From: Prunella strophiata
Lineage: Eukaryota > Chordata > Aves > Passeriformes > Prunellidae
Direction: 5' to 3'
DNA length: 64,000 nucleotides
Assembly (NCBI GenBank): GCA_036583965.1
Contig: JAZBQD010000017.1
Location: 22,292,385 to 22,356,384, forward strand
Part shown: positions 38,843 to 51,067 of the stretch, piece by piece
How positions within the stretch are numbered: position 1 is the stretch's first letter
Layout: each line of letters begins with the position of its first letter
The notes under the pieces: model-generated
What the model was told of the DNA's origin: nothing
What the model saw: only the letters and a program-made list of their open reading frames with translations
Database searches by the model: none
Translations under genes and position numbers: made by a program

Positions 38843-38855
38843 TGTCCTACCTGGC
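38843..38855 (-). promoter_or_regulatory. KIAA1958: Splice donor after the first large KIAA1958 coding exon
   Basis: The minus strand reads TGCCAG|GTAGGACAC. CAG|GT with A at +3 and G at +5 is a good donor match. It lies directly after the codons for QLMP and leaves one base (G), which pairs with AC from the next exon to give Asp. Confidence 0.82.
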
Positions 38856-40003
38856 ATCAGCTGCGCTGCTGCCTCAGGGGTGGTGGTGGGTGCTGCGTGG
38901 GGCTGCTGCTGGCTGGAGCTGACCTCAGGCTCGGTGCCCACCGAGGGCGAGCCGGCCCCCTCACCACCCGCGGCCAGCTGTGGCATGGACGGGAGGGTCT
39001 CCTCAGCAGCGGCCGGTGGCTCCTCCTGACCAGGCAGCTGCAGGGCTGAGAGGGGGATGCTGATGGGTTTCCCAGCGGTGGTGATGGCATTGGAGCTGGT
39101 GGCTGGCACCTGCAGGGCAGCCACAGGGCCGCCGCCTGCCCCCCGCGCCGGGGAGGCCAGGGGTCCCCGCGGCGGCCGCTGCGCGGCCATGCGGGGCGGG
39201 CCGGGCGGGGAGGCGCAGGGGCGCTGCGGGTCGGGGTCGGGGCCCGCGGCCGGCTGGGGCGCGGTTCTGGTGGGTCCCAGGCAGGAGGGCCCAGCCGGGG
39301 GCTGCGGTTTGGGCTTGGACATCTGTGTCAGGGCCAGGGCTGGCCCATCGGCGCCGGCCGTCAGCTCCGCGTTGGCCACTATATAGTAGTCCTCAGGGAG
39401 CTCCTGTTTGATCTTCTTGAGCAGCACGTCGCCGCCGCCCTCGTCGGCGGGCTGGGCCTGGGCCTGAGCCGCGGCAGCCGGCCGCTTGCGGGGGCCGGAG
39501 GGAGCACGATGCGGGTGTGGCTCAAAGTCACTGTCCTCGTCGGTGACAGAGGACTCACAGACCATGTCGAAGAGGGTGGCCTCATCCTCGTACTCCTCCA
39601 CAGGCTCGCCCAGCTCTGACGGCTCGCTGCAGTAGGAGAAGTCGCAGGAGTCGCGAGTGCGAGTGCAATCCAGCTTGGCCTTCCCCGGGCGGCCTGGGTA
39701 GCGCTCCAGGGGGCTGGCCTGAGCCTCTGATGGCACCCCCAGCATGCTGGGGCTGTCCGAGTTGAAGCTGCGGCTGTCCTGGAAGCAGACACGCTCCTGG
39801 GAGCCGGCCCGGCAAGTGGCGGCCAGGGGCCAGTGGTAGGCATGGCCAGCACTGCAGCCCCACATGGCTGTCAGGTTGCCGTGGGCCCCCTCAGAAAGCA
39901 GGTGCTTGAGGTTGGGGATGAGGCTACAGATGGTCCCATGGCTGTGGGCCCAGCTCACCAGCTTGGAGAGATTTTCGGAGGAGGTGTGAAGGCAGTCCTC
40001 CAT
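38851..40003 (-). CDS. KIAA1958: KIAA1958, large 5' coding exon (residues 1-384 plus 1 nt)
   Basis: This exon encodes the N-terminal half of KIAA1958, a vertebrate protein of unknown function. Recognition rests on the opening block (MEDCLHTSSENLSKLVSWAH) and on conserved stretches around residues 41-60 and 112-160. The ATG at 40003 sits in a strong Kozak context (ACCATGG). Visible features are an acidic segment (about 135-161, EEYEDE and TDEDSDFE), a basic PRKRP patch at 171-175 that could be a nuclear signal, a SUMO-type motif IKQE at 198-201 (acceptor K199), and a long Pro/Ala/Gly/Gln-rich low-complexity region at about 164-300. A conserved-looking block follows at about 313-326 (ISIPLSALQLPGQE). 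The exon ends at CCAG|GTAGGA, a good donor, in phase 1. An open frame continues to 38570 but is intronic read-through. The exon is far more GC- and CpG-rich than its surroundings. Identity is confident; function is not known from the sequence. Confidence 0.92.
38870..39860. other. GC/CpG-rich block inside the KIAA1958 coding exon
   Basis: This roughly 1 kb has many CpGs and a GC level well above the rest of the window, with runs such as GGCCCGCGGCCGGC near 39240. It coincides with the Pro/Ala/Gly-rich coding part, so it is an exonic CpG island and not evidence for a promoter by itself. Confidence 0.7.
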
Positions 40004-40041
40004 GGTACAGGATCAACAGTGCCTGGCTGCTGGGAAGTCAG
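40004..40041 (-). other. KIAA1958: KIAA1958 5' UTR part of the first coding exon, with candidate acceptor
   Basis: Upstream of the ATG the minus strand shows CTGTGTCTTCAG| ending at 40042 and a second CTTCCCAG| ending at 40030. Either could be the acceptor that brings in a distant noncoding exon. The UTR in this exon would then be about 26 or 38 bases. Which one is used cannot be decided from sequence alone. Confidence 0.45.
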
Positions 40042-43000
40042 CTGAAGACACAGTTCAGATCACAGGGTCCTGGCACTGATGGTCGTGTGTTGCCAAGCTC
40101 ATATTTACTTCTCACCTGCAGAAAGATAGAGCAAAACCCCACTCTTCAGCACTCCCAAAGCATGACCACATTTGCATGGGAAAATGAAGCATTTGTACGC
40201 TCAGCTAAACCCACCCATTTCACTCTTATCTCATATCCTTCAAAACATGCCCCAAAACTACATGTGGTTTTAAGCAGTCTCAGAGCATCCCTGCAACATA
40301 CAACTGAATACTACTTTTCAAACAAGCCAATTCAGTATCAGTGGCAAAGTGATTAGAAGCTTAAATCTCTGACAAAATATAAAAGCAGCCCAAAAGATGC
40401 TGATTGTGTGTTCATACCTAGGAAATGAAAATTAAACAAAATCTTAACACATACAACTAATCTTGAACACCAGGGTGGCAATCAAGCACCAACTGGATCT
40501 GAAGAAATGATGAAGTTTTACATAATTTATGCAGATTTCTCAACTGAATCAAATATATCCTTTCCAACTGAATTTAAGAGCTATCAAAAGTAAGGCTCAA
40601 AACTTGAGTTTTTGATTCAAGGAATATGCAAACAAGCTCACCTTTCACTGTTCTATACTGATTGTCATCAGTTGCTCAAAGGCTTAAGGGACTCTTAAAG
40701 GACCTGCATGACTTAAGCAAGAACCTTCCTTTAACTTTGAGACTTAACGTTTTGCTTTTGTTCATATTGTCTGTTTTTCAACATCTAAATTATTATTCAG
40801 TTAAAGAAAAACTTTTGCCATTTTCATCAGAACAATTTAGAAATTTGCCATATGAGATGACACCAAAGTCTGTGTGTCTTTCTTTGTATACAGCTAATGA
40901 CAGAAAATTCATCTCCAGTGACCTCAGACAGCTAAAGTATCTGTGAACTTCTTCTCATTTCTGCGGGTCTGTTTGGAGGTTCTCCCTAACCCTCTCTCTG
41001 CCGTGCTCATGACCTGCAAGTCTTGGAGTTCCTGTTGTTCTCATTTCACTTTTGTTTTCATATGGCCAGAAAAGCCCATTACGTTTTTCCCAGATCAAAT
41101 GCAGCATTCATGGCAATGTTGTACCTCATTTTACTCCTTGTCCTCATCCACACAAGCATTTTTAGTTATAAAGTGAACTGCATCAAGGCTCAAAAAGACA
41201 GCCACACGGTTGGCTAATTGCCCCTGGGGAATGCTTTCCCTAAAAATCAACACAAATTACTACCTGCCTACCTAGTTGCTCCTCAGTCATCTGTCACCAG
41301 TTAGCTGCAGATATCTGTGTTTGCTCTGTGCCAAGAGAGGTGAGGAGGCTGTGTTTCAATGATTTTGCAGCTTGCACATCCCTGCCCCCTCACTCCTATT
41401 CACCAGGCAAGGGCTGGTCTGTGGAAACCAAAACTGGAAATAAAATAGACAAGTATTGCCTATGATTTTCCCCACAAGGCTCCTCCCAGGTTTTTCCACC
41501 CCACCCACTGTGAGTCTTTGGTAGGGTCAAGAATGGAGCCAGCATGGGAATTTCTAGAAACTTTACAAATTTTTAGGTATTTTTCAACATCTTTGAAATT
41601 AAGCATGGAGGGAATGAATGAACAGGAAGAAGCACATCATTAGGAAACAAAATCATGTGAAATTCAAGCTTGTTTTTGCAGTAGCTCAAGACAGAGTGCA
41701 TGCACAGAGAACAACTGCTACAATAAATTGAATTATAGCTCAGCTCACGTGCAAACAGAGATCTCAGAGCATCACCTGCAACACAAAGCTTCTTGCATGA
41801 CCACTGCATCTGTGAAGTATAATAAATGCAGAAGTTCCACAATTTGCAAGTCTTTTAGGCAGTGGAGAAGACCTTTTTCAAACATACGACTTTCAAATAT
41901 CTAAAACATCCTTTTTGTAATATTTTGTTATTTGTTTTAAAGCTTTTAAAGATCACTCTTAACAGGGGTGAAAATCCCTGTTTCCTCTAAGTCCATGTTT
42001 CTTCTAAAAGTCTAAGGAATCTATGTTTCATCTGAGAGTCATATTCAAAATATGTATTTACAACATACCCTGCCACAGAAGAAACACCAAAACACAGGAG
42101 GAGGAGCACCATACTCATAGCAAGGCAAAGAAGACAATCTGGAAAGTGAACAGGGGAAAGGAGGGAGAGCCGAAGTCAGCAATACAGTCAGGAGCTGCAT
42201 CTTTGTAAACCTTGTGTGGTATCATGGAGCTGCTCAGTCGCCACACAACCAGGAATGTATCCTGGAAAGACAGAAAGCCCCATTTGGCTGAAGGACAGCT
42301 TTCCCCTTAGGGAAATGAGATAAGGTCTGCCACAGTCTGACTGCCATGGTCAAGATTGCTTGTGCAGCTATTCAGAAGCACTGCGTCTTCAGTTTGCCAA
42401 CTGCAAGAGAAGTTGCAAATGGCACTTTGGGAGGAAAGGACTCATGCTGTAGAAAGCACAGCAAATGCATCATTATGTCCCTGGTTTTCTGAAGTACCTT
42501 GTCTGCTCAGGCAGACAGCAGGATCCTGGCTGACAATCTGCTCTTGTTTTCTAAATCAGATTTTAGAGATTGTGTAAGTTCTTCATTCAGACTGGCAAGA
42601 TCTGATAAGATGACTCATGCTTAATAACCTGATAACATGATAACTCTGAAATCACACAGCAACATGATGTAGTTTCAATGCAATCTACACCAGTATTTTC
42701 ACTGCATTACAGAAGTCTTAATCTTCCACAGCGTTTTTCTGCAGTTCAGAGCCTACAAATATCTAATTCAGAATGAAACACATCTGGGTGCTGGAAATTC
42801 ACTGCAGCTATCTGGACCCTCAAGGAAGAGTCGAATTTTAAAGCTTTTTTAGATTTTACAACCTCATTTTCAATGTACCACTATAATGAGTAATGTGGAC
42901 AGAATGTGTGCTGTGCAAGAAAGTGGTATTATTGCAAAACTGTACCTTGAGATCTGATAATACATTAAGGGGAACACTGTTGGATTTAGGAAAGGCAATA

Positions 43001-46000
43001 TTTTCTGTATCCAGAACGAGAGTTTTTCCATTGTAGTCCATTTGATGACCAAAGGGCAACGAAAAATAGCAACATTTAAAGAGTTGCCCTCCTTCATGTT
43101 CTAAGTTGGGACTTGGCTTAGCTACTTTAATGCAGACAAAATTCTTCCTGATTTTGCACAGAGCAGAAGCAAGAGCCCCTTTGTTATGAGAGGCCCTTGC
43201 ACCAGGCAAGTCCCAGGAGCAATATGTATTGGTAGCTGTCCAACATAAACCCTTTCCTTTATCCCATGAAAAGAATGAACAAACACTATTGGGGAGCAGG
43301 GATCTGGCTAACTCAACTACATTTTCTCTTTTGGCTCCTTGCACATGAAAGTCATAGAGTGGAGTTTTGGTTAGGACCTTATGGAAGGTTCCTCAGACTA
43401 AAAAGGAATTCTGTGATATGGCTCCCTCAGAAAGGAGGCCAAAAGAGGTGAGGATGCAGTGAAGGAACTGAATGCAAAAAAATGACATGATGCAGAGGTG
43501 TGGAGTGGGAAGTGGGTATCCTCCAGCAGTGCCTATAGAGTGGAACATGGATTTGGTGGACTGATAGCTCAGAGAGGGTGATGGGTGCATTTTGTTGTAA
43601 AGAAGGAAAAAAATCATGTTGAGATTCTGTCCTCTCACAGAACCCCAGGTAGTTAGCAATGGATTGCCTTCCCAGGGTAATCTTAGATAAGTTGATTCAC
43701 ATTAATTTGCATCACACATACCTATGTTTGAAATTCTGTTACCATTACTGATTATTAGTACTTCCATACTGATTTTTTTCAAGGGAGCAATATAGCCAGG
43801 AGTACATTAACAGGCTTCGAGACATGATGCTAAGGCTGATACTACTGAATATTTTCTAAAAGTTCAAGGTTACCAAATAAGAATACTATGCAAAATTTAC
43901 TTCTGTTAATAATAAAAAATAATTGTTCTAATCAGACATCTGTATAAAAACTAAACCCTGAATCCTAAAACATTAAAAGACAGGTGTAAAAACCCCCGCA
44001 TTTACTCATTTTACGTAGCATGGATTTCAAGCTAATTTTATAGCAGCTGAAACCTGACTTTTAAGTGTCTTTATGGAGAAGCAATGTTTTGTCAGCTTCT
44101 ACAACAAGAAAAACATAGAAAGCAGTTGGGCACAGCTTTCTCATACTTGCAAATGAAGCTCAGAATATTTTAAATCCTCTCTGTTTTCAGTCTCTCCACC
44201 CTGTACAAACTTACTAGACTATTACTCCATCACCATCTGAAGGGGAAGCATTGCTTCATTTTATGAAAGATCTACCTTTCCATATTAAAAGCACTGTGTA
44301 TTTAAGGTTTGGCCACCATAGTGTAAGTATCTATCTAATTCAAGATTTTAGCTAATGGACAATATTGGTGCTTCTCTTATTACTAGAATTCTTTAAGCTA
44401 AATATTTAGCATTGATAAATGACAGAGGTCAATAACAGCAGAAATCCAAGTATAAATTCATCCACAAAGGCAGAGTAGTACTGAAGTTCTCGCAAAGACC
44501 TGCTGCAGTCCCACAGGCCCTGCTAGCCATCAATCCAGGATCACCTGTATATTTCTTTTTCACAAAGTAAGTTCCTGAAGTAAACTCAGCAGGAGCTGCA
44601 GTTTTGCCCAGATAGCACGTGCAAATGCTGGGGGCTCCAGCCATGCAACAGAGCACCCAAAATCACACCCCTCCTAATCACCTTCTCTGCTATCTCCTAT
44701 GAGAGGACTCTTGCTAACAGCAGAGTTAAAGCTCAGCCTCTTTGACCCAGTGTTTTGATTTCTTCACTGATATTGCTAAGGAGGTTGTCAAGATGACAAA
44801 GGACCAGGACAGACAACCAAAACAGACCAGCAAACTGGAGGGAATGGAAATAGGTAAGTGCATTTTCTCTGATTTTTGGTTTCTGGAGTACAAAACTTCC
44901 ATATCAACTCAAATATTATTGAATTTACTTTCTGCTTGAAATAAAGGCTACGAAGCAAGAAGAAGCAGAAAGAGAGAGAGAAAGAAAGCATATAAAAAGC
45001 AATGGCATCTTATAGGCAAGGTATGAATCAAGTAGTTTACCCACTTCACCATGGGGAGAAGGGGCTGACTTCTACCTCTGATACCAACTGTATATGGCTC
45101 ATTTTATTTAGGATGATGTGTTTTTAATTGAGTGTCTCTTCAGCAAAAAGAAGGGCATACATTACAGAGGAAAGGCTCACAAATCCTGGCAAGTTTGGCA
45201 AGCCTTTGAGATAGTTTGGCAATGTCATGTGTTCTTAAGCTAGTGAGTAACTTCTCCAGCTATGCTCATTTGTCTCTTGACAAAGTCTCTATGGTGTCTT
45301 CAACGGGAAAAAGAACCTCTCACATCAACAAAATCACTATTTTCAACTTGTGTAAGCTTATGCTGTTTGTCTGTCATTTTAGCTCCATAAGAAATAATTT
45401 AGAAATAAGTAGGGATACACAGTAGGAACAAAACAAAACCTTCATGCTAATTTTCCACCTCTACAATTCTAGGATCCCAAATTTTACATAAAGTCAGTCA
45501 TTTATGTGTAGCAAGTGCCTTCCCTCTTGTGGGTCTCAGAGATTTTGTTCTTATATTTTGGGCTTTCTGAAATCAGTAGGAGCTCTGCTGCTGAATAAGC
45601 AGGCTTTACTCTCAATGAACCAAAATTGCAATTCCTATCAATAACAAGCAGCACCAAGAATGGTTTCCTGAGAGAGGGGCTTAGAGGGTAGTAGGAAGAA
45701 AATATAATAAATTTGTTTCTGGGCAAGTAATCCTGTACTCCATTCAGAAACATGTTGTGGTTGTCTGTCACATTTATTCCACAAGGCTGCAGCTCCTTCT
45801 AAGTTGATGGCTAGTGTTCAGGATGCTTTCCTTGCCAAGTGTGGCATGCCTTCAGCTGCAGCTGTCATCACCACAAGCCAGAGCAAAGCAGCAAAACCTG
45901 TTTGCTGGAGAAACTCCTTCAGCTGGTTGGGACAGTATTTGAGGGTTTCCTCACTTTTTCACGTGGAAAACTAACACAGGATTAAGAACCTCCCAAGGGC

Positions 46001-47659
46001 CCGCCTCATTCACCAAGTAAAATAATGCACCCATTGACAGCAGGATTGACTGAGGAACAGTTTGGGGGCTCAATCCTTAATCCGAGTGTAATGCTGCAGG
46101 CACCACTGTTTCTATTTTTGTAATGTCTTTCCCCAGCACCTACCACTAAACAGGATCTACGGGAGCCCTGCTCTTGCACAGTGTGGCTGAAGGGTCACAG
46201 AGAGACCAAAAGAGCACCAGGAGAAGCAGTTGAAAAAGGAGTGGAACAGATGGTGCAGGAAACCTGATCAATCTGAGCAAGATCTCGTATATAAGAACCT
46301 CTCCTATTACCTACATGCCAAAGTCTCAGTTAAGCTTCCTGAGACTGACCTATTTCTTACTCTTTTTTCCCCCAGCTCATTGTGATTCTTTTGATAATTC
46401 CTCAGACATGTTAAATCCTTATAATGAATTCCTAACCAAGCTACCCCCTGTGCTGGTGCTTCCCTGTCCTGAGTTTCAGTCCTCAGAAATATAGGCCTGA
46501 TTTGGTTGTTCTCATTTGAAGGGTATAGAATCATCAGAGAATGGTACAGAAATGGACAGGACTGCTTCTTCTTGCTGAGGAAGGTTCTTCCTTCCAAGGA
46601 CCATTTCTACAGTACTTGAATGTATCTGCTAAGTTGCTGGATACCTCCAGCTCCAGAGAAGTCAAAGTATTTGGCAGTGCTATGCTTCATCTTTTTTACC
46701 CTGTGTCTTTCTTATGCATCCTATAAAGGACATATTCTGACATGCTCTTCACAGAAGCTCTGTAGCACTCATATATTCCTGTAAAATATCAACAGTCCAC
46801 TCTACTTACAACTGAGCAGTGTACTGCTGAACCCAGAAAAGATTTTAGTATTTTGAAAGCACCAAATCCTGCTTGTTCAATTCAGTGGTTAGCAAGTGCA
46901 TCCTTGAAACTTTCTCTCAAAGCCTCAAAGAAACATATCTCATTTTGTTAACAAAATACTTCTCACTGTGATCTGCAACAAGACCTGAGAGACAACGTAG
47001 ACTCTGTGGCCTAGCTTAAAAAACTGTGTTCCTTCAGACTGACAAATGAAAGCAAATTTTAGGACTAGCAGTTCTGCAGACTTACACACTGTCAGATGAA
47101 CTGTCCAATGACCATTATGTATCCCTGAGTTAGTGAGCAAAGAAAAATGTGGCAAGAGCAAACATTTTCTTATTCTTCAGTTGCACTCATGTCATTCTCC
47201 GCCAGCAACAATGGAGGTGATGTAGCAAGAATGATGATCAGTGCAAAACCCATCCTGGATTTCCGAACACTTGGAAAACTGGGTAACTGTGATTTGTGTG
47301 AATTTGGCTCTACCTTCCACTGAGGTTATAATGGGTCTGATATTGAACTTTTCCACATCTTCAAACAAAACCCATCCTTTTCATAAAGTATCTTTCAACA
47401 GCAAAGGCAAAATGCATGTTTCCACTTCCAACATTTTTACTGTTACAATGTTCCTTATTCCTTCAATACAGGTCGGACCACTATTGCACAGAAAGAAACA
47501 GCTGTCGTGGTGCAACCAAGCTATCCACCATCAAATTTGCTTAGAAGAGCTTAATATCCACTGAGGTGATGACTCCACTGAGTGCAGTGGCCATTGAACC
47601 AGGTCCAAAATGTCTTGTGAGGTCGGACTTGCCCAAGGAATAATGTCATTGCAGCCACT
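40042..47659. other. Probable KIAA1958 upstream intron, gene-free
   Basis: AT-rich sequence upstream of the first coding exon with no recognised repeat. The longest open frame is a 162-codon minus-strand frame at 42856-43344, which I do not recognise. No CpG-rich promoter is seen, so the noncoding first exon probably lies beyond position 64000. Confidence 0.45.
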
Positions 47660-48442
47660 TCCCTTGATGGGTGGATTTTGGACAGGCTGGAAAGATGGGC
47701 TGAGGCCAATTGTATGAGGTTCAGCTAGACCAAGTGCCAAGTCCTGCACTTTGACCAAAACAACCCCATGTAGTGCTACAGGCTGGGGGCAGAGTGGCTG
47801 GAAATCTTCCCAGTGGAAAAGGATTCAAGGATGTTGGTCAACAGTGACTGAACACGAGGCAGAATATGCCCAGGTGGCCAAGAAGGACAATGGCATCCTG
47901 GCCTGCATCAGCATTGTGTGGCCAGCAGGACCAGAGCAGTCCCTCTGTACTGGGCTCTGGCGAGGCTGTGCCTCAAGTGCTGTGTTCAGTTCTGAGTCCC
48001 TCACTACTGGAAAGACACTGAGGTGCTGGAGTGTGTCCAAAGAAGGGCAAAGGAGCTGAGAAAGGGTCTGGAGCACAGGTTTGGTGAGCACCAGCTGAGG
48101 GAGCTGGGGCTGTTTAACTTGGAGAAAAGGAGGCTCAGGGGAGACCTTATCACTACAGCTCTGCAAGTCTGAAAGGAGGATGTAGCCAGGTGTGTTTGGT
48201 CTCTTCTTCCAGATAACTAGGAAAAAAATAAGAGGACATAGCCTCAAGGGGCTCAGATTGGACATTAAGAATTTCTTCACAGAAAAGGGGATTAAATGTT
48301 GGAATGGGCTGCCCTGGGAGGTGATGGAGTCACCATCCCTGGAGGTGTTTAAGAAAAGATTGGATGTTGCACTTAGTGTCACAAGTATTATACTTGATGG
48401 TATCAGAGACCTTTTTTCCAACTAACTTATTCTATGATTCTG
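47660..48442 (+). mobile_element. CR1 LINE fragment, 3' end, plus strand
   Basis: Plus-strand CR1 features are seen in order: AGCTAGACCAAGTGCCAAGTCCTGCACTT, GGCATCCTGGCCTGCATCAG, CTGAGGGAGCTGGGGCTGTTTAACTTGG, GGGGAGACCTTATC, and a tail TTATTCTATGATTCTG at 48428-48442. It is about 0.8 kb, 5'-truncated and frame-disrupted. The open frames across it are remnants or shadows. Confidence 0.92.
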
Positions 48443-48777
48443 TAATTTTGCTTTATGTTTTTTGAAAAGCCCAAACTGATGAAAATATGCCCCTACATTC
48501 ACATAATTCTTTCATCATTGCTCTTGATAAGATTTTTTACCTCAGTCACCAGTACTTAATCCCTTTAGGAATCCAGATTCTCTTGCTTTGAGTTCACATT
48601 TTGTCTACTAAAACATAAAAAATCCAAAAATAAGACCTCTTGCTCCATTTTTCTGAACCCAGTATCTAAGTTTTAGAAATTCTTGCCTTCATTTTTAATG
48701 ACTCCAACCTTTGTTTTACAAAGTTGGAGTCAGTGATGAGCTGGCATCATCACTCAGAGTAAGCTGAGCAGGGTGAC

Positions 48778-48800
48778 ATAGAATGGTTTGGGTTGGAAGC
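48778..48800 (-). mobile_element. Tiny CR1 3'-end remnant
   Basis: ATAGAATGGTTTGGGTTGGAAG matches the reversed extreme 3' end of CR1. Homology stops abruptly afterwards, so this is a very short truncated insertion. Confidence 0.7.
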
Positions 48801-51037
48801 CTAACAGCTGAGGTGACAACAGCAATATGATTTTCCAGAGGAAAAAAATGGCCCTGGTTTTGCTTTTGCTAGAAGTGGGTCTTGCAATAGCCAAGCAGGG
48901 ATTCTCAGGTACACCAGTACTCAATGCAGAGCCTCTGGGGTAAAACCTGCTCTGAAAAGAGACATAAATCATAGTGACAGGGAACTCTGCATCCAGTCAA
49001 TACTAGTTAAACAGCTCTGCTGCAGCAGTGCCAGGGTGAAAACCTGATATTCACAATGCCTCCACGAGCTTTGTCAATATGAGTGTCAAAGGCAACATCA
49101 GCATCAATGTGATGGTGACAACAATGTACATTGCTACATTATGTAAGCAGTGCTACAACACAGAGGAGTACTTGAGAAGATGCCTGTGCATCATGATTAG
49201 TAAAACATAGCAGGGAGTTTTACTGTAGCCTCAGGTAAATCATGGCTGTCTCTCATATTTTATTATCTATATATTCAGCAAAGACATTTTTAAAGAAATA
49301 ACATATCTTCTGGGAAAGCATTTGTGAAAACTATATCAACAACAAGATTTTAAGGTCCTGAGCACTTGAAAAAAAATAATCTATATTTTACTGAAGTTAC
49401 CAGGGAGCTTGTCTATCACGGATTGGTTATTTTGTGTTGTTTATTAAAATTTGTTCCAAAATTGCATCTGCCATCACACCATTTTACATTATGACCTGAG
49501 ACTGAAACTGGATTATATCGAAGACTCAGCGTAAATGTCTCAGCTTGCAGTTCAGAATCATTCTTTAATGGAGAAATCACATCCCATGTTTGGAAAATGT
49601 TTAAAAAATATCCTTTCCTGAGTTTACAATAAAGCGTGTGTACCCTCTGTAACTTCAGAATTACAGTTAGAAGAATCAAGCACACACAGCCTGAAGGCAA
49701 AATGTTTTCCCTGGCTCTTCGTTTTCCTAGAAATTATATTAAGAGAAAGTCTGCACATGATTTACTGAAAAGAAAACAGAAATATTAACACTGACTTGCA
49801 CAAAAATTATGAAGACCAAACATGCATCCCATCTTCTTAGAGGGAAACCAATGCCTTCAGTTCCAGCCCAAACAATTTAACTATTCCATGCTATTCCTCA
49901 CAAGCAAATGCAAGCAGCTTCTGTTGCTTTTCCTCACAGCAAACACACAGCTTTACTGTGCCAGATTTTATTTGTCATTTTTATTTGTAAGATTTCTTTC
50001 ATTTCAGAGCTTTTCTAAACCAGTTGAAAATTGAATTGTGCTACTATAGCAATACTGAAAACATGCATTACTTGGCTAACAAGTGGCAGTGAAACAACAC
50101 TATTAACAACCTATGAAAAATGGAGGTTGTTTCCTACAGAAATTAGAAAAATTGTAGAAACTCAGCATTTCCATGTAAGGATGAAACTTCATTTCCTTTA
50201 CTAGAATTGAAGGGTTTAGGCTTTTCCTTTTTTTAACACAGAGGTGATTTTTGATGTTAAATGATTCTCCAAAGACTTAATTCTCAACAAGAAAAACATT
50301 CTGAACTGTCTTTACAATGTGCTTTTTGAAGTATCAACAATTATTGTTATCATTGAACTATTGGCATCACTCTGAGGTCCTGTCCTGCAGCTGCTTTTTA
50401 AAATCTTTTTTAAAACACCACAGTCTCAGAGAAAAAAAAAATTGTTCTTGGCAAACAATTTTGAAAAAAAATAGAGGAAACTTAAAGATAGCAGATTATT
50501 CCATGAACAGGCTCATATCCAACTGTGCATAACAGATCATATGCAACTGAGTCCCTAATAAAAGTTCCTAGACCTGACTTTGACATGGTGTAGAAAAAAC
50601 AGTGATATAAAAGCTGCCCTAGAAATGAGCCAGCAAGGATTTGCATTCAAATGTAAGCCAGACAAAAATACAGGGTAACATCTTGTAGCTGACTGTCAGA
50701 GGACAAAAAGAGTAGAGATGCTTCACTCAACTATGTACCAAGTTTCCTTTTATCCCTAGAAACATATCTAGCTGTGTGCTTCTAATATAATAACACTCAT
50801 CAACTGAGATTAAAATGAAAATTAAACCAAGGTTTAAAACAGATTATATTTTAAGATTACTGAGATGAGTTCCCTGAAAGTATGCAGAGATCAATGCCTC
50901 ATAATGCTTACCCACATACAGGTGAGGGGTTGGTGGCAATCCCACAGGACAAGCAGCCTGACCTACTATTCCCTTGATGAAGAAGATGGGGAATGGGACA
51001 TCCAGAGATCTTAGACACTGAGCCCACCCAGGCCACT

Positions 51038-51067
51038 CTGCATGCCACCATGAAAGGTGGCATGCAG
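51038..51067. repeat. 12-bp perfect inverted repeat with 6-nt loop
   Basis: CTGCATGCCACC, loop ATGAAA, GGTGGCATGCAG. The stem is perfect and GC-rich, unlike its AT-rich setting. There is no run of T after it and no mature-miRNA-length arm. Confidence 0.9.

Larger units (their letters stand above)
20715..38850 (-). other. KIAA1958: KIAA1958 intron between the two coding exons (18.1 kb)
   Basis: The intron is bounded by GT at 38850-38849 and AG at 20716-20715 on the minus strand, both phase 1. It is AT-rich and mostly unremarkable single-copy sequence. Recognisable contents are an A/G-rich tract (21134-21186), a 27-bp direct repeat (about 25409), a 28-bp palindrome with a 16-bp tandem repeat (30322-30398), and a CR1 fragment (31292-31820). 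No extra exon with convincing coding character is visible inside it, though a short alternative exon cannot be excluded. The exact joining of frames supports direct splicing of the two large exons. Confidence 0.8.

Noticed and set aside
38570..38850. Continuation of the KIAA1958 frame to 477 codons
   Set aside because: It follows a strong donor (CAG|GTAGGA), the conserved character stops there, and the phase-matched acceptor at 20715 restores the known domain. It is intronic read-through.
39057..39386. 109-codon plus-strand frame opposite the KIAA1958 exon
   Set aside because: Mirror frame in very GC-rich coding DNA where stops are rare.
39379..39852. 157-codon minus-strand frame in a second phase of the KIAA1958 exon
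   Set aside because: Arg/Ser/Pro-rich shadow of the real frame.
47825..48421. 198-codon minus-strand frame
   Set aside because: It is antisense to a plus-strand CR1 copy; the sense frames carry the CR1 homology.
51038..51067. miRNA or intrinsic terminator
   Set aside because: The stem is only 12 bp and has no T-run. It is too short for a pre-miRNA, and intrinsic terminators are not relevant in a bird nuclear genome.
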